From JADJPO01 sp963724535 (GTDB lineage: Bacteria; Actinomycetota; Actinomycetes; Actinomycetales; Kineosporiaceae), in the NCBI GenBank assembly GCA_963724535.1, contig CAVRVD010000019.1:163936-227935 (forward strand): a stretch of DNA of 64,000 bases, in the 5' to 3' direction. The notes under the pieces were generated by a model that was given only the letters and a program-made list of their open reading frames with translations, did not search any database and was not told the DNA's origin. Positions 51,364 through 59,984 of this stretch are shown piece after piece (position 1 is the first letter of the stretch; the number at the start of each line of letters is the position of its first letter). The position numbers and the translations under genes are program-made.

Positions 51364-52833
51364 TCACAACATCCTCGGATCGCGGACCCGGATGGCGACG
51401 TTCTTGGTCGCGACGTAGTTGCGCAGCGCCTCCTGTCCCTTCTCCCGGCCGAAGCCGGAGCTCTTGACCCCGCCGAACGGCGTCTCGACACCGCCGGCGA
51501 ACCACTCGTTGACGAAGACCTGCCCGGCGGCGAGTCGGTCGGCGGTCCACAGTGCTCGATCCAGGTCGCGGGTGAACACGCCCGCCACCAACCCGTAGTC
51601 GGTGCCGTTGGCGAGCTCGATCGCCTCCTCGGCGGTGTCGGCGCGCAGCACCGACAGGACGGGGCCGAACACCTCCTCCCGCGCCACCTCCGCCGTCGGG
51701 TCGACGTCGATCAGCACCGTGGGGGCCATGAACCATCCCGTCCGGTCCAGCGCGGCACCACCGGTCACGGCGCGTGCGCCGGAGGCGAGGGCGCGCTCGG
51801 CGAAGCCGGCCACCCGGGTCAGCTGGGCCTGCGACACCACTGGCGTGAGCTGGGCGTCGTCGATGCCAGCGCCGACCTGTAACCCCCGGGCGAGGGTCAC
51901 GACCCGGTCGACGACCTCGTCGTGCAACCGCGACGGGACGATCAGCCGGGACATCGCCGAACAGACCTGGCCGGCGTTGGCGAAGATCCCCCACCGGGTC
52001 GAGTCCACCAGCACGTCAAGATCCGCGTCGTCGTACACCACCGCCGCGGACTTCCCGCCCAGCTCGACCACGGTCGGCACGATGCGCTCCGCGGCGACGT
52101 GCAGGATCGACCGACCGGTCTGCATCGAACCGGTGAACACGATCTGGTCCACCCCGGGGTGCCGGACCAGCGCCGCACCGGCGTCCGCGCCGTCCCCGGT
52201 CACCAGGTTGAACGCGCCGTCGGGCAACCCTGCCGCCTCGACCGCCTCGGCGATCACGAGGCATCCGAGTGGGTCCAGCTCCGGGGCCTTCACCACCACC
52301 GCGTTCCCCGCGGCGAGGGCGGGGGCGACGCCGCGACCGACCATCTCCGCGGGGTAGTTCCAGGGGATCACATGGGCCGATACGCCGTGCGGCACCGGGA
52401 TCGTGTAGTCGACATACCCGTCGCCGAGCGGGATGAAGGCGCCCTCGAGCTTGTCGGCCAGCGATCCGTAGTACTCGAAGTAGCGGATGGTCGAGTCGAC
52501 CTCGAGGTAGGCCTCGGTCAGCGACTTGCCGGAGTCGAGACTCAGGACCCGGGCCGCCCGGTCCCGTCGGGCGGCCAGTTCGCGGCCGATGTCGGTCACC
52601 CAACGCAGGCGTTGCGCGGGCCGGACCGAGACCAGGGCCCGTGAGGCAACGCAGGCCCGCGCCGCGGCCACCGCGGCGTCCACGTCCGCCGCCGAGGCCA
52701 GTGCGACCTCGGCCAGCGGCCGCCCGGTCGCGGGGTCGACCAGGGCCCGCCGGTGACCGTCCACGGCGTCGACCCAGCGTCCCCCGATGAAGCTGCGCCA
52801 GTAGGGGTCGATCCCTGTTTCGATCGTGGTCAC
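51364..52833 (-). CDS. NAD(P)+-dependent aldehyde dehydrogenase
   Basis: GTG 52833, five bases after GGAGG, gives 489 residues. The frame also opens upstream at 52887, but that part overlaps the neighbouring remnant. It is a standard ALDH: IPWNYPAEMVGRGVAPALAA (cofactor fold), FTGSMQTGRSI, catalytic base in VVELGGKSAAVVYDDADLDV, nucleophile Cys in NAGQVCSAMSRL, EEVFGPVLSV and the C-terminal PFGGVKSSGFGREKG. It oxidises an aldehyde to the acid. Its neighbours (a dimethylglycine-dehydrogenase-like remnant upstream and a broken alcohol dehydrogenase downstream) suggest a former amine or choline-type catabolic operon of which only this gene survives. Confidence 0.94.
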   Translation of the reverse strand: MTTIETGIDPYWRSFIGGRWVDAVDGHRRALVDPATGRPLAEVALASAADVDAAVAAARACVASRALVSVRPAQRLRWVTDIGRELAARRDRAARVLSLDSGKSLTEAYLEVDSTIRYFEYYGSLADKLEGAFIPLGDGYVDYTIPVPHGVSAHVIPWNYPAEMVGRGVAPALAAGNAVVVKAPELDPLGCLVIAEAVEAAGLPDGAFNLVTGDGADAGAALVRHPGVDQIVFTGSMQTGRSILHVAAERIVPTVVELGGKSAAVVYDDADLDVLVDSTRWGIFANAGQVCSAMSRLIVPSRLHDEVVDRVVTLARGLQVGAGIDDAQLTPVVSQAQLTRVAGFAERALASGARAVTGGAALDRTGWFMAPTVLIDVDPTAEVAREEVFGPVLSVLRADTAEEAIELANGTDYGLVAGVFTRDLDRALWTADRLAAGQVFVNEWFAGGVETPFGGVKSSGFGREKGQEALRNYVATKNVAIRVRDPRML

Positions 52834-52855
52834 CGCCACCTCCGTCTCTCGCACT

Positions 52856-53080
52856 TCACATCCGCAGGCGCTCGTTCTTGGGGTCATAGGCGGGCTCGGC
52901 CAGCACCCGCGCCGGACGACGCTCGCCGACCACCTGCACGGTCAGCGCCGTCCCGGGCCGGGCACGGTCGGGGTCGACCCACGCGAAGGCGTGACCGCTG
53001 CCCGTCGTGTACCCGTAGCCGCCGCTGCTGACCAGCCCCACGGGCCGCTCGCCGTCGTAGCTGGACCGCTTCATCAACGA
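52856..53080 (-). pseudogene. C-terminal remnant of dimethylglycine/sarcosine dehydrogenase-like (GcvT-type) protein
   Basis: The last roughly 70 codons, ending at 52856, read GERPVGLVSSGGYGYTTGSG, HAFAWVDPDRARPGT and RRPARVLAEPAYDPKNERLRM. This is the C-terminal aminomethyltransferase barrel of FAD-dependent dimethylglycine or sarcosine oxidoreductases. Upstream of about 53080 the frame stays open but the similarity stops, so the 5' 90 percent of the gene has been lost. Confidence 0.65.
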
Positions 53081-53308
53081 GCTGATTGAGCTGCGGGACC
53101 TATGACTGGACGTGCCGCGCACGCCGGGCGTCCCGCGCCCAGCGGCCCCTTGGCACGCATCCCGCGCGCACGGCGGCAGCCGAGCGCGCGCAGCAACGAA
53201 CTCATCTCGGCAGATCCTGACAGGCGGCGCGATAGCGCGGCGAGCGGGCCGCATCATCAGCGCCATGATCGTGCGTCCCACCACCGGCGGCAGATGAGCG
53301 TGTTGGAT

Positions 53309-53830
53309 TCAGCGACGGTGGGCGGTGATCTCCTGGTTGGCCCGGTCCTGGCTATCGATGACGACATCCGCGATGGACCGGGGTGGGCCTCGGCGAGGCA
53401 GATCTGTTCGGCGGCCTGGTAGCGATCCAGGTGCAGGCTGGCCGCGGCGGCGCGGCTTCCCTCGCTGACGGTGTCGCGGTGGATGCCCCTGTCCAGGGCG
53501 ACCTGTGCTGGGACGTCGAGCCACCGGTAGTCCCACAGGTGGTTGTACTCGGACCGGAACCCGAACACCGAGTCCACGATCAGCACCGCGTCGGGTGGGA
53601 CCTGCACAGTAGTGGCCCGGTGGTCGATCCCGGTCAGCGGGTCGTGGGCGTACAGCACGACCCGGCCCGACCGCTCCGGCGGGTTCCAGGAGCGGCTGCC
53701 GGATCGAGGTGAAGCCGTAGGCGTCTGCGGTAGTACCCCTCACCGCTGATCCGGTCGTAGCCGTGCAGGGCGGTGTGCCGCCATGGATGCTTGAAGTCGT
53801 CCGGGCTTGCCCGCAGGGTCGGCCGTCCAA
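53309..53830 (-). pseudogene. Uridine-kinase-like protein remnant, multiple frameshifts
   Basis: In the first frame the minus strand gives DDFKHPWRHTALHGYDRISG, then in a second frame DAYGFTSIRQPLLEPAG, then in a third VLIVDSVFGFRSEYNHLWDY with RYQAAEQICLAEAHPGP, and finally IADVVIDSQDRANQEI to the stop at 53309. Together these match the C-terminal two thirds of a nucleoside-kinase-like P-loop protein. The P-loop itself is missing. Confidence 0.7.
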
Positions 53831-53883
53831 TCTGGCGGAGCGCCGCCGCGAGCTCATTCCCGAAGCGGCTGCGCCCGAGCGGG

Positions 53884-53902
53884 TTGGGTTAGGGTCACCT
53901 AA
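53884..53902. promoter_or_regulatory. Iron box (DmdR/IdeR-type)
   Basis: TTGGGTTAGGGTCACCTAA differs at two of 19 positions from the Streptomyces iron-box sequence TTAGGTTAGGCTCACCTAA. It ends 34 bp before the serine-hydrolase start, where a DtxR-family iron repressor would block transcription. Confidence 0.65.
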
Positions 53903-53904
53903 CC

Positions 53905-53920
53905 GCCCGCACGTGCGGGC
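53905..53920. promoter_or_regulatory. Perfect 16-bp palindrome next to the iron box
   Basis: GCCCGCACGTGCGGGC is perfectly symmetric and lies two bases after the iron box, 16 bp before the serine-hydrolase start. It may be a second operator or a leader hairpin. Confidence 0.45.
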
Positions 53921-53936
53921 CGAGGAAGGCGATACG

Positions 53937-55367
53937 GTGCGGCAGCTTCTCGCGATTCTTGTCCTCGGCCTCTCTGCCGCCCTGCCGGCAAGTACGCCCG
54001 ACGGATCGATCGAGGATGCAATCGATCACGAGATGACTGCGTCCGGCGTGCCTGGCCTGGCGTACGCCGTCGTGGCCGACGGCGAGATCACCTCGGCCGG
54101 CGCACGCGGCGTGGTCAAGATCGGGGGCGACACCGACGTCACGCCCGACACGGCGTTCGTGATCGGCTCGATCTCCAAGAGCTTCACGGCGCTGGCCGTC
54201 ATGCAGCTGGTCGAGGCCGGCGAGATCGACCTCGACGCCGAGATCTCGAACTACCTCGACGTCTTCTCGGGCAGGCCCGCCGGCGCGATCACGATCCGGC
54301 AGCTGCTCAGCCACACCAGCGGCTTCTCCACGCTGCAGGGCAACGCCAGCGCCGCCTCCTCCCGCGGGAGCGACACCAGGAAGGACGAGCTCGAGCGCCG
54401 GGTCGGCGGCCTCGCCGAGGTGAGTCCCGCCCACGGACCCGGCGAGAGGTGGGCGTACTCGAACCTCAACTACCAGATCCTCGGTCGCCTCATCGAAGTG
54501 GTGAGCGGGCAGGAGTTCCAGGCCTATGTGACCACCAACATCCTCGAGCAGGTCGGCATGGAGCACAGCTTCGTCGCCGACGGTCTGGTCCATGACGGGA
54601 TGGCGACCGGGCACACACCGTGGTTCTGCACCAAGCGGCCGGTGGCCGAGAACAGGACCGACCGCGCGACGGTTCCCCAGGGCGGCGTCGTCGCGAGTGC
54701 CCGCGACCTTGCGCTCTACCTGCAGATGATGATGAACGGCGAGGACGACGTGCTGAGCGCCGAGGGCAAGGCGCAGATGATGCGTCCGGCCGGCGGCGCC
54801 GCCACCTTCTACGGCTTCGGCTGGTTCGTGGACCCGGGCAAGGGCACCGTGTGGCACTCCGGGTCGACCCCCGGCGTCGAGACCCTGGCGACGATGCTCC
54901 CGGCCCAGAACAAAGCCGTGGTCGTGCTGGTCAACGGTGGGAGCGGAGTCGGCTTCGGGGAGACGACCCAGCTCCGTAACGCCGTGACCGACCAGGCGCT
55001 GGGCCTCGATTACAGCGGTGAGGGTTCCCGCCTGTCCCAGAAGGCGCTCTTCGTCGGGTTGGTGCTCCTGCCGGTCTTCTACCTGCTCAGCATGGCCTGG
55101 GCCTGGCGTCACCGCGCCGCGATCCGCGCCAAGTCGAGCGCGGGCTTCGCCGGACGGTTCAGCCTGTGGTTCCCGCTGCTCACTACGCTCGCGGCGGCCT
55201 GGGTCGTGGTCGTCCTGGTGCCGAACCTGTTCGGCGCGCCGCTCGCCACGCTCACCGTGTTCCAGCCCGACCTGGCTCTGACGCTCAAGGCGACCGCCGT
55301 GACCGGCGTGCTGTGGGCTGTGGTCCGGCTCGCCGTGGCCTATACCGGTAGACCTGGCCCCGCCTGA
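53937..55367 (+). CDS. Beta-lactamase-like serine hydrolase with C-terminal membrane helices
   Basis: GTG 53937 follows GAGGAAGG and begins an export-type signal (LLAILVLGLSAALPAS). The 476-residue product is a class C beta-lactamase/PBP-related hydrolase: nucleophile motif SISK in FVIGSISKSFTALAV, tyrosine motif YSN in RWAYSNLNYQIL, and HSG in TVWHSGSTPGVETL. After about residue 370 come three membrane helices (ALFVGLVLLPVFYLLSMAWA; LTTLAAAWVVVVLVPNL; KATAVTGVLWAVVRLAVAY). So it is a membrane-anchored, outward-facing hydrolase, perhaps of peptides or esters. The upstream iron box suggests control by iron, which is unusual for this family. Confidence 0.92.
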   Translation: MRQLLAILVLGLSAALPASTPDGSIEDAIDHEMTASGVPGLAYAVVADGEITSAGARGVVKIGGDTDVTPDTAFVIGSISKSFTALAVMQLVEAGEIDLDAEISNYLDVFSGRPAGAITIRQLLSHTSGFSTLQGNASAASSRGSDTRKDELERRVGGLAEVSPAHGPGERWAYSNLNYQILGRLIEVVSGQEFQAYVTTNILEQVGMEHSFVADGLVHDGMATGHTPWFCTKRPVAENRTDRATVPQGGVVASARDLALYLQMMMNGEDDVLSAEGKAQMMRPAGGAATFYGFGWFVDPGKGTVWHSGSTPGVETLATMLPAQNKAVVVLVNGGSGVGFGETTQLRNAVTDQALGLDYSGEGSRLSQKALFVGLVLLPVFYLLSMAWAWRHRAAIRAKSSAGFAGRFSLWFPLLTTLAAAWVVVVLVPNLFGAPLATLTVFQPDLALTLKATAVTGVLWAVVRLAVAYTGRPGPA

Positions 55368-55561
55368 TCATGTGGGTGATCGAGGCGCTGCGCACCACGA
55401 TCACGGAGCCTCACGATCACCCGCATATCCAGCAAGAGCGGACGTTCAACCGGATGCGTCGTGCGGGAGGGACGGACGCGGTGCCGACGGGGCGTCGTGA
55501 GGTGTGCCAGAGCAAACGAGCCATCTCGAGTTGTAAATACCCGACCAGGACCGTTGCGTGA

Positions 55562-55795
55562 TCATGGTTGGTTCTCCCTACGGTTTCGACGGTAGGCGAT
55601 CCGGGCCAGTCGTGCCCGGGCCATGCCGTCGCGTCGGGCTTGGCGGATCTGATCGCCTCGCCCTTCGTGTTCATCGTTCGGGGTCACATAGCCCAGCCCG
55701 GCGTGGAGCCGGACCCCGTTGTAGTGGGGTTGGACCAGGTCGAGTTCGGCGACCAGGTCACCGGGGTCGGTGATCTTCTCCAGGTGCGGCCACTC
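55562..55795 (-). pseudogene. IS3-type integrase-core transposase, C-terminal remnant
   Basis: The last roughly 75 codons on the minus strand read LEKITDPGDLVAELDLVQPH, then YNGVRLHAGLGYVTPNDEHE and RQARRDGMARARLARIAYRR, ending at TGA 55562. This is the end of an rve-type transposase (the NTxRLHAGIGYVTPDDEHEG signature). The catalytic residues upstream of 55795 are lost. Confidence 0.75.
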
Positions 55796-56050
55796 GCCCT
55801 ATCTTTGTTCATTCGCTTCGCTCAGGCGCAAACCAGCGTCCCAGTCATGGTGTGCGGGGCTCATCCGGCGAGCGTGTGGCGAGTTCGTCTGGGGTGAGGT
55901 GCCGCTCGGCGACATTCACGGGGAGGTCGGGTCGATCGGGGTGGCGCGGAAATCGGGCTGGGCGCTGGCTTGATGCGGTATCTCGGCGAGTCGGGTGCAC
56001 CCTCGGCCGGGCGGTACCTCGATGGGCTGTTGGTGCTCAGGTGGCAGCCT
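55796..56050. other. Non-coding stretch, nothing recognised
   Basis: No convincing gene is visible here. It lies between the transposase remnant and the end of the PadR-linked gene. Confidence 0.3.
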
Positions 56051-57028
56051 TCACGGGGCTGATCGCGAGCGCTGTGAGGGGTCGGGACGGGGTGGTATCG
56101 GCGATGGATGCTGTTGCACTTCGCGGGTGTGTAGGGCCCGCAGGCGGGGGACGGCGGCCAGCTGCCGGAGGGCGCAAGCAGCCTGATGCCGGCGGGGAAC
56201 GTCGTTCTCGGCGAGGGCGAAGAGCTCGTCGAGGAGTTCTTCCTCGAACCGGAGGCGGGCGGCTGGTGGCAGTAGCCGTGCCGCCAGCGAGCTGACCTTG
56301 AGTGCGGTTAGCCCTGGTCGAGACACCTGCGCGGTCGGGGCGGGCGTCTCGTCAGCGGCGGCCGGTGCCGGGTCTGTCGGGAGCGGCGGGGTGCAGACGT
56401 GGACGGCGCTCAGGAGGTGGAGCAGGTCGCTGGTGCGGGTCTGGGCGCGCGCTAGGTCGTCGGCGACGCGGGCGGCCAGGTCGGGGGCGTGGGCCCCCCA
56501 GACTCCGAGTTCTCCTGGCTGCACAGCGTGGAGACGGTGGGTGAGCGCGTCGGCGATGGCTTCGGCCCGGTCCAGGGCGCGTATCAGGTCGGATGCGTCC
56601 ACGAGTGCGCGGGTCAGGGCGCGCCCGTGGACGACCTCTGCCCGGTCGTTGGGCTCGTCGACGGTCGGCTCGTGCAGGCTAGGACTGTTCAGACCGTCCT
56701 GAGTCTGGCCGTCGGCGAGGAGGTCGCGAGCGAGGTGACCGGCGAGGCGTCGGGCGTGGGCGACGTCCTGGGTCAGGCTGGCGGTACGGGCGTCCGGAAC
56801 GGCTCGGGAGAGGCTGTGGATGCGGGCCAAGGCCCGGGTCAGGTCGTCGATCGTGCGCAGCGCCCGCTCGCCGGCCTGCACGACGGCGCGGTCGATGGCC
56901 GAGGTGGTGAGGTGGTCGACGGTTCTCGTCACCGCGTGGACGGCGTGGCGGACGATGCGAGGCAGGTCGTCGACCTGCAGCACGTCGTAGGCGGCGATGC
57001 CGGGATCTTCGGTCGAGGCGGTGCTCAT
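56051..57028 (-). CDS. Helical hypothetical protein cotranscribed with PadR regulator
   Basis: ATG 57028 overlaps the stop of the PadR gene (ATGA) and gives 325 residues. The first 240 are Ala/Arg/Asp-rich helices (RIVRHAVHAVTRTVDHLTTS; AERALRTIDDLTRAL-type). The C-terminal part (LKVSSLAARLLPPAARLRFE, EELLDELFALAENDVPRRH, AACALRQLAAVPRLRAL) resembles a short conserved tail seen in many actinobacterial regulator-linked proteins. PadR-linked partner genes often encode the regulator's target or sensor. Function unknown; there are no membrane segments. Confidence 0.75.
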   Translation of the reverse strand: MSTASTEDPGIAAYDVLQVDDLPRIVRHAVHAVTRTVDHLTTSAIDRAVVQAGERALRTIDDLTRALARIHSLSRAVPDARTASLTQDVAHARRLAGHLARDLLADGQTQDGLNSPSLHEPTVDEPNDRAEVVHGRALTRALVDASDLIRALDRAEAIADALTHRLHAVQPGELGVWGAHAPDLAARVADDLARAQTRTSDLLHLLSAVHVCTPPLPTDPAPAAADETPAPTAQVSRPGLTALKVSSLAARLLPPAARLRFEEELLDELFALAENDVPRRHQAACALRQLAAVPRLRALHTREVQQHPSPIPPRPDPSQRSRSAP

Positions 57029-57459
57029 GGACCGCTCTTCGCCGGGTTCGGGATCGGCCGCCACCCGCTGACCGTTGCCCGGCCTACGCGGCTGCGGGCC
57101 GGGTAGGTGCGGGCAAGGTGGTCGCGGGCGAGCTCGACGCCGTCGGGGGCAAACCCGTAGTAGCGGCGGCGGGGCCGCCCGGCCTGACGAGGGTCGACGT
57201 CTTCGGACCGGCTGGTCAGGATCCCAGCCTGCTCCAGCCGGGCCAAGATCGGAGTCACCGTCCCGGACGGCAGCCCGACCGCCCTGCCGATCTCGAAGCC
57301 GTAGAACTCCCGGGTCGGCTCCTGCAAGGCCTGGCGCAGGACCTGCTGCATCGCCTGCGTCATCCGCAACCGCGACGCCCCGGTCGACGTCCCCTGCGAC
57401 GGGCTCCCGTGGCCGGCCCCATCCGAGGACCGGTTGCCACCTCGCGCGGGCACTCCCAT
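57025..57459 (-). CDS. PadR-family transcriptional regulator
   Basis: The 144-residue protein has a PadR-like winged helix at about 36-115: VLRQALQEPTREFYGFEIGR, AVGLPSGTVTPILARLEQAG and RPRRRYYGFAPDGVELAR. The N-terminus is Gly/Ser-rich, so ATG 57363 (MTQAMQQVLRQ) could be the real start. It leads a two-gene operon. A CTAG-rich stretch upstream of it (57480-57498) is a plausible binding site. Confidence 0.88.
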   Translation of the reverse strand: MGVPARGGNRSSDGAGHGSPSQGTSTGASRLRMTQAMQQVLRQALQEPTREFYGFEIGRAVGLPSGTVTPILARLEQAGILTSRSEDVDPRQAGRPRRRYYGFAPDGVELARDHLARTYPARSRVGRATVSGWRPIPNPAKSGP

Positions 57460-57774
57460 GACCAGCAGGCTAGTCCGTCGGCTACCTAGGGTCTAGCCCT
57501 TCCGCTATCCAGCGCCCAGGCGACCGCCCCGGCACCTAACCTCCATCACGATCACGGACTAGCCGAGCTAGGTCCGCTAGCTCGGCTAGCTGGAAGCCCC
57601 CGCGTGCACGTACCCCAGAATCACGGGGCCACCACAGCAACACACCACCCGCGGCTACGAGCGTAGTGGCCGCTCCGCGGCAGATCCGGATGCTGCCCGG
57701 GTCGGCCGTGGAAGGCGCTCTTGCGCGTCTTCGCTTGGGGCGCGCTGCACCGGTCGCAGTGTCATCGCCGTGGG
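57460..57774. promoter_or_regulatory. CTAG-rich intergenic region with perfect hairpin
   Basis: GGCTACCTAGGGTCTAGCC (57480-57498) is an imperfect palindrome just upstream of the PadR gene. Further on, CTAGCCGAGCTAG (57559-57571) and CTAGCTCGGCTAG (57577-57589) form a perfect 13-bp inverted repeat with a five-base loop. CTAG is rare in GC-rich genomes, so the clustering is notable. The first palindrome could be the PadR operator; the second may be an operator or the terminator of the toxin-antitoxin operon. Confidence 0.45.
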
Positions 57775-58167
57775 TCAGGCGAGTTCGAGACGGCAGTGTC
57801 GCGTCGCTTCCTTCGCCAGCTTGGCATCGGCGGTGACCAGGGTCAGATCGCGGTCCACGGTGAGCGCGACGTACGCGGCGTCGTAGCCAGAGATCGATTC
57901 CCGCATCCGCCACATTCTCGGCAGCAGCTCGTCCACTGGAACGGTCTCGATGCCCAGGTGAGGGATGCGACCGACGCCGCGCTCGCCGACCTCTGGCGAG
58001 ATCTTCCGCCCCAGGGTCAATCCCCGCAGGACGGAGAAGACCTCGGCCTTCCAATGCTCGGGCGCCGCCCACTCCGGATCGCGGCCCAAGACCGCCCGAG
58101 CCCGTTGCCCCCGTTCGTCGGCGTAGATCAACGCGTTCGCCAACACGGAGGCGTCCACCACGATCAC
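57775..58167 (-). CDS. PIN-domain toxin (VapC-like)
   Basis: The 130-residue protein has the PIN-domain acidic set: D5 (VVDASVLANAL), E42 (WKAEVFSVLRG), D96 (YDAAYVALTV) and D114 (LVTADAKLA). These proteins are magnesium-dependent RNases. Its ATG overlaps the antitoxin stop by 4 bp, the usual coupled arrangement with antitoxin first. Confidence 0.92.
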   Translation of the reverse strand: MIVVDASVLANALIYADERGQRARAVLGRDPEWAAPEHWKAEVFSVLRGLTLGRKISPEVGERGVGRIPHLGIETVPVDELLPRMWRMRESISGYDAAYVALTVDRDLTLVTADAKLAKEATRHCRLELA

Positions 58168-58454
58168 GCGCTGGCCCTCGGATTCCGCGGCGACTGGTCG
58201 CCACGGTGCAAGCGGTCGGCCCGCTCCTGGGCCAGGATGTCGGCGGCGTCCGGGGCGTCAGTGCCCGCGCCGCGGCCGCCGCGCAGTTCTGACTCGATCT
58301 CGGCAAGAAGCTGTCGGTTTCGGCTGAAGGCTGCTTGCTGCCGCAGCACCGACAGCAGGTACGCCTGCAGTGACTGTCCTCGCTCGCGGGCTTGCTCGGC
58401 CAGCACGTCCCGCACGTCGTCGGGAACATCTCGAACGGTCACCACAGTCGCCAT
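58164..58454 (-). CDS. FitA/VapB-like antitoxin
   Basis: The 96-residue protein has a ribbon-helix-helix N-terminus (VVTVRDVPDDVRDVLAEQAR, RGQSLQAYLLSVLRQQA), then a flexible C-terminal part (about 55-96) that would wrap the toxin's active site. It overlaps the PIN-domain gene, and such pairs autoregulate through the antitoxin. Confidence 0.9.
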   Translation of the reverse strand: MATVVTVRDVPDDVRDVLAEQARERGQSLQAYLLSVLRQQAAFSRNRQLLAEIESELRGGRGAGTDAPDAADILAQERADRLHRGDQSPRNPRASA

Positions 58455-58611
58455 GACGCCATTATGCAGTCAGAACGACTGCACGTCCACCGGCCCGACG
58501 TGCTTCTCAACTTCCCACCCGAAACAGCAGGCCACGCAACCATGAACGCATCCGTTCGGCGATTTCGACGTCCGACTCTCGGCATTATGCGGGTGATCCC
58601 TGCCAAGTTGA

Positions 58612-58852
58612 TCATTGGTGGGGTCTGTAGCGGCGTGCGGCAGTGTCGGTGGTGAGGCCGAGGGGGTGTCCGATCTCGGTCCAGGTGAGGCCTTGGTCGC
58701 GGGCGTCCGTGACGGCCTCGGGCAGCATCGCCTGGGGCTTGGGCGAGCAGGCCGGCCAGGGCGTGCAGGCGGACTGCGGTATCGCCGAGCCAGTAGGGGG
58801 TGCGCAGTCGGGCGAGGGCCTCGACGGCGTCGGTGACGACGGTCGCGCTCAT
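58612..58852 (-). pseudogene. Small helix-turn-helix protein, one frameshift
   Basis: ATG 58852 begins MSATVVTDAVEALARLRTPY and LGDTAVRLHALAGLLAQ. Near 58740 the homologous frame shifts and continues AMLPEAVTDARDQGLTWTEI, GHPLGLTTDTAARRYRP to TGA at 58612. The composite matches a short actinobacterial HTH protein. One base appears to be missing. Confidence 0.6.
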
Positions 58853-58941
58853 GGTGTCGGTGACCGCCAAGTCTGAAGATCCGCACATGCCGCTGTCGGC
58901 GCGGAGTGCCCGATCGTGCTGCCCACCGGCTCGGCGTCGTG

Positions 58942-59160
58942 TCACTCGCTCCCGCGCCAGACCCCTGAGTCTGGGTCGGGCCCGTCCGGCCGCGGCGTCG
59001 CGTCGACGGCAGGGTCGCCGACCATGAATCGACCAGCAGAGTCCAACCATGCGGCGCGAACGTCAAGAACCCAGGCTGGGTCGATCGGGCCGTAGATGTG
59101 CGGGTACAGCTCCCCGTCACCACCGCCCTGGACGGTGAGGGCGTCGGCGACCAGTTGCCG
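58942..59160 (-). pseudogene. DUF952-like C-terminal remnant
   Basis: A 72-codon frame without a start, following an in-frame TAA, reads GELYPHIYGPIDPAWVLDVR and ends GVWRGSE. The PHxYGPI string recalls DUF952 proteins. Only a fragment is present. Confidence 0.35.
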
Positions 59161-59248
59161 TTAGGGCGCCGCCAAGCTGATGGTGAGCACGACGACGCTC
59201 TCGGAGCGGAGAGTCGGCCCCAGCAGAGCCTCAACGTAGTATCGCTGC

Positions 59249-59650
59249 GTGAGCGACGTCGAGCGATTCTGCTTTGCCTTCGCGCGGTCGTTTCGGGCAG
59301 CAGCCCGTGCATTCGGCATCACGCCTGAAACCGCCTGGGTCGACGTGAGCGACCGGGCTCTCGAGGTCCAGTTCGGTCCGTGGCGGCTGTCAACTCCGCT
59401 GGCAAACATCACCGATGCCGCGGTGACGGGGCCATACGCGTTCTGGAAGACCGCGGGCCCCGCGCGCCTGGCAATCACCGACCGAGGCCTGACGTTCGCG
59501 ACCAACGGGAAGAGCGGCGTCCTCATCTCATTTCGCACCCCGGTCCGCGGACTCGAGCCACTTGGAGTTATCCGTCACCCCGAGCTGACCGTCACCGTCG
59601 ACGAGGTCGATCGGTTGGCGAGGCTGCTGCGGAGTAGACCTTCACCCTGA
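59249..59650 (+). CDS. Conserved hypothetical actinobacterial protein (133 aa)
   Basis: GTG 59249 gives 133 residues: RFCFAFARSFRAAARAFGIT, then VQFGPWRLSTPLANITDAAV and DRGLTFATNGKSGVLISFRT, ending in a VDRLARLL helix. I recognise the layout as a small uncharacterised protein frequent in actinobacteria. No signal or membrane segment is visible. No strong ribosome binding site precedes the start. Confidence 0.75.
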   Translation: MSDVERFCFAFARSFRAAARAFGITPETAWVDVSDRALEVQFGPWRLSTPLANITDAAVTGPYAFWKTAGPARLAITDRGLTFATNGKSGVLISFRTPVRGLEPLGVIRHPELTVTVDEVDRLARLLRSRPSP

Positions 59651-59724
59651 TCACGAATGCGCCGGATCGGTGGCAGCGCGTAGCGGCCGGTCGGTGGTCG
59701 CAGCCGGCGTTCGAGTGTCGGTTG

Positions 59725-59931
59725 TCAGGTGACGACGGAGCCGTCGGGTATCCAGACGTGTCCGAGGAACACGTCGAGCAGGGTCTTGAACTGGTCAAGG
59801 CCGTGTTTCGCGGCGGTCGTGAGGTAGCCCAGGATCCGGTACCGGTCTTGGGTTCTGGGGATGCTGGTGAGCCGTCCGGAGATCTTCTGCTGGATCTTCG
59901 AGGGGCGCAGGCCGCGTTCGGCATCGTTGGA
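59725..59931 (-). pseudogene. IS66-type transposase, C-terminal half (left of inserted element)
   Basis: From TCC at 59931 the minus strand reads SNDAERGLRPSKIQQKISGR, then RILGYLTTAAKHGLDQFKTL to the TGA at 59725. This is the C-terminal part of an IS66 transposase. Its missing N-terminal side resumes at 63802, so the 3.87-kb element between them interrupts the gene. Confidence 0.85.
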
Positions 59932-59984
59932 CGATCCCAGAGTCGAGTGCACTGGTTGATGGTGTAGCTCAAGGTCTGGTCCTG

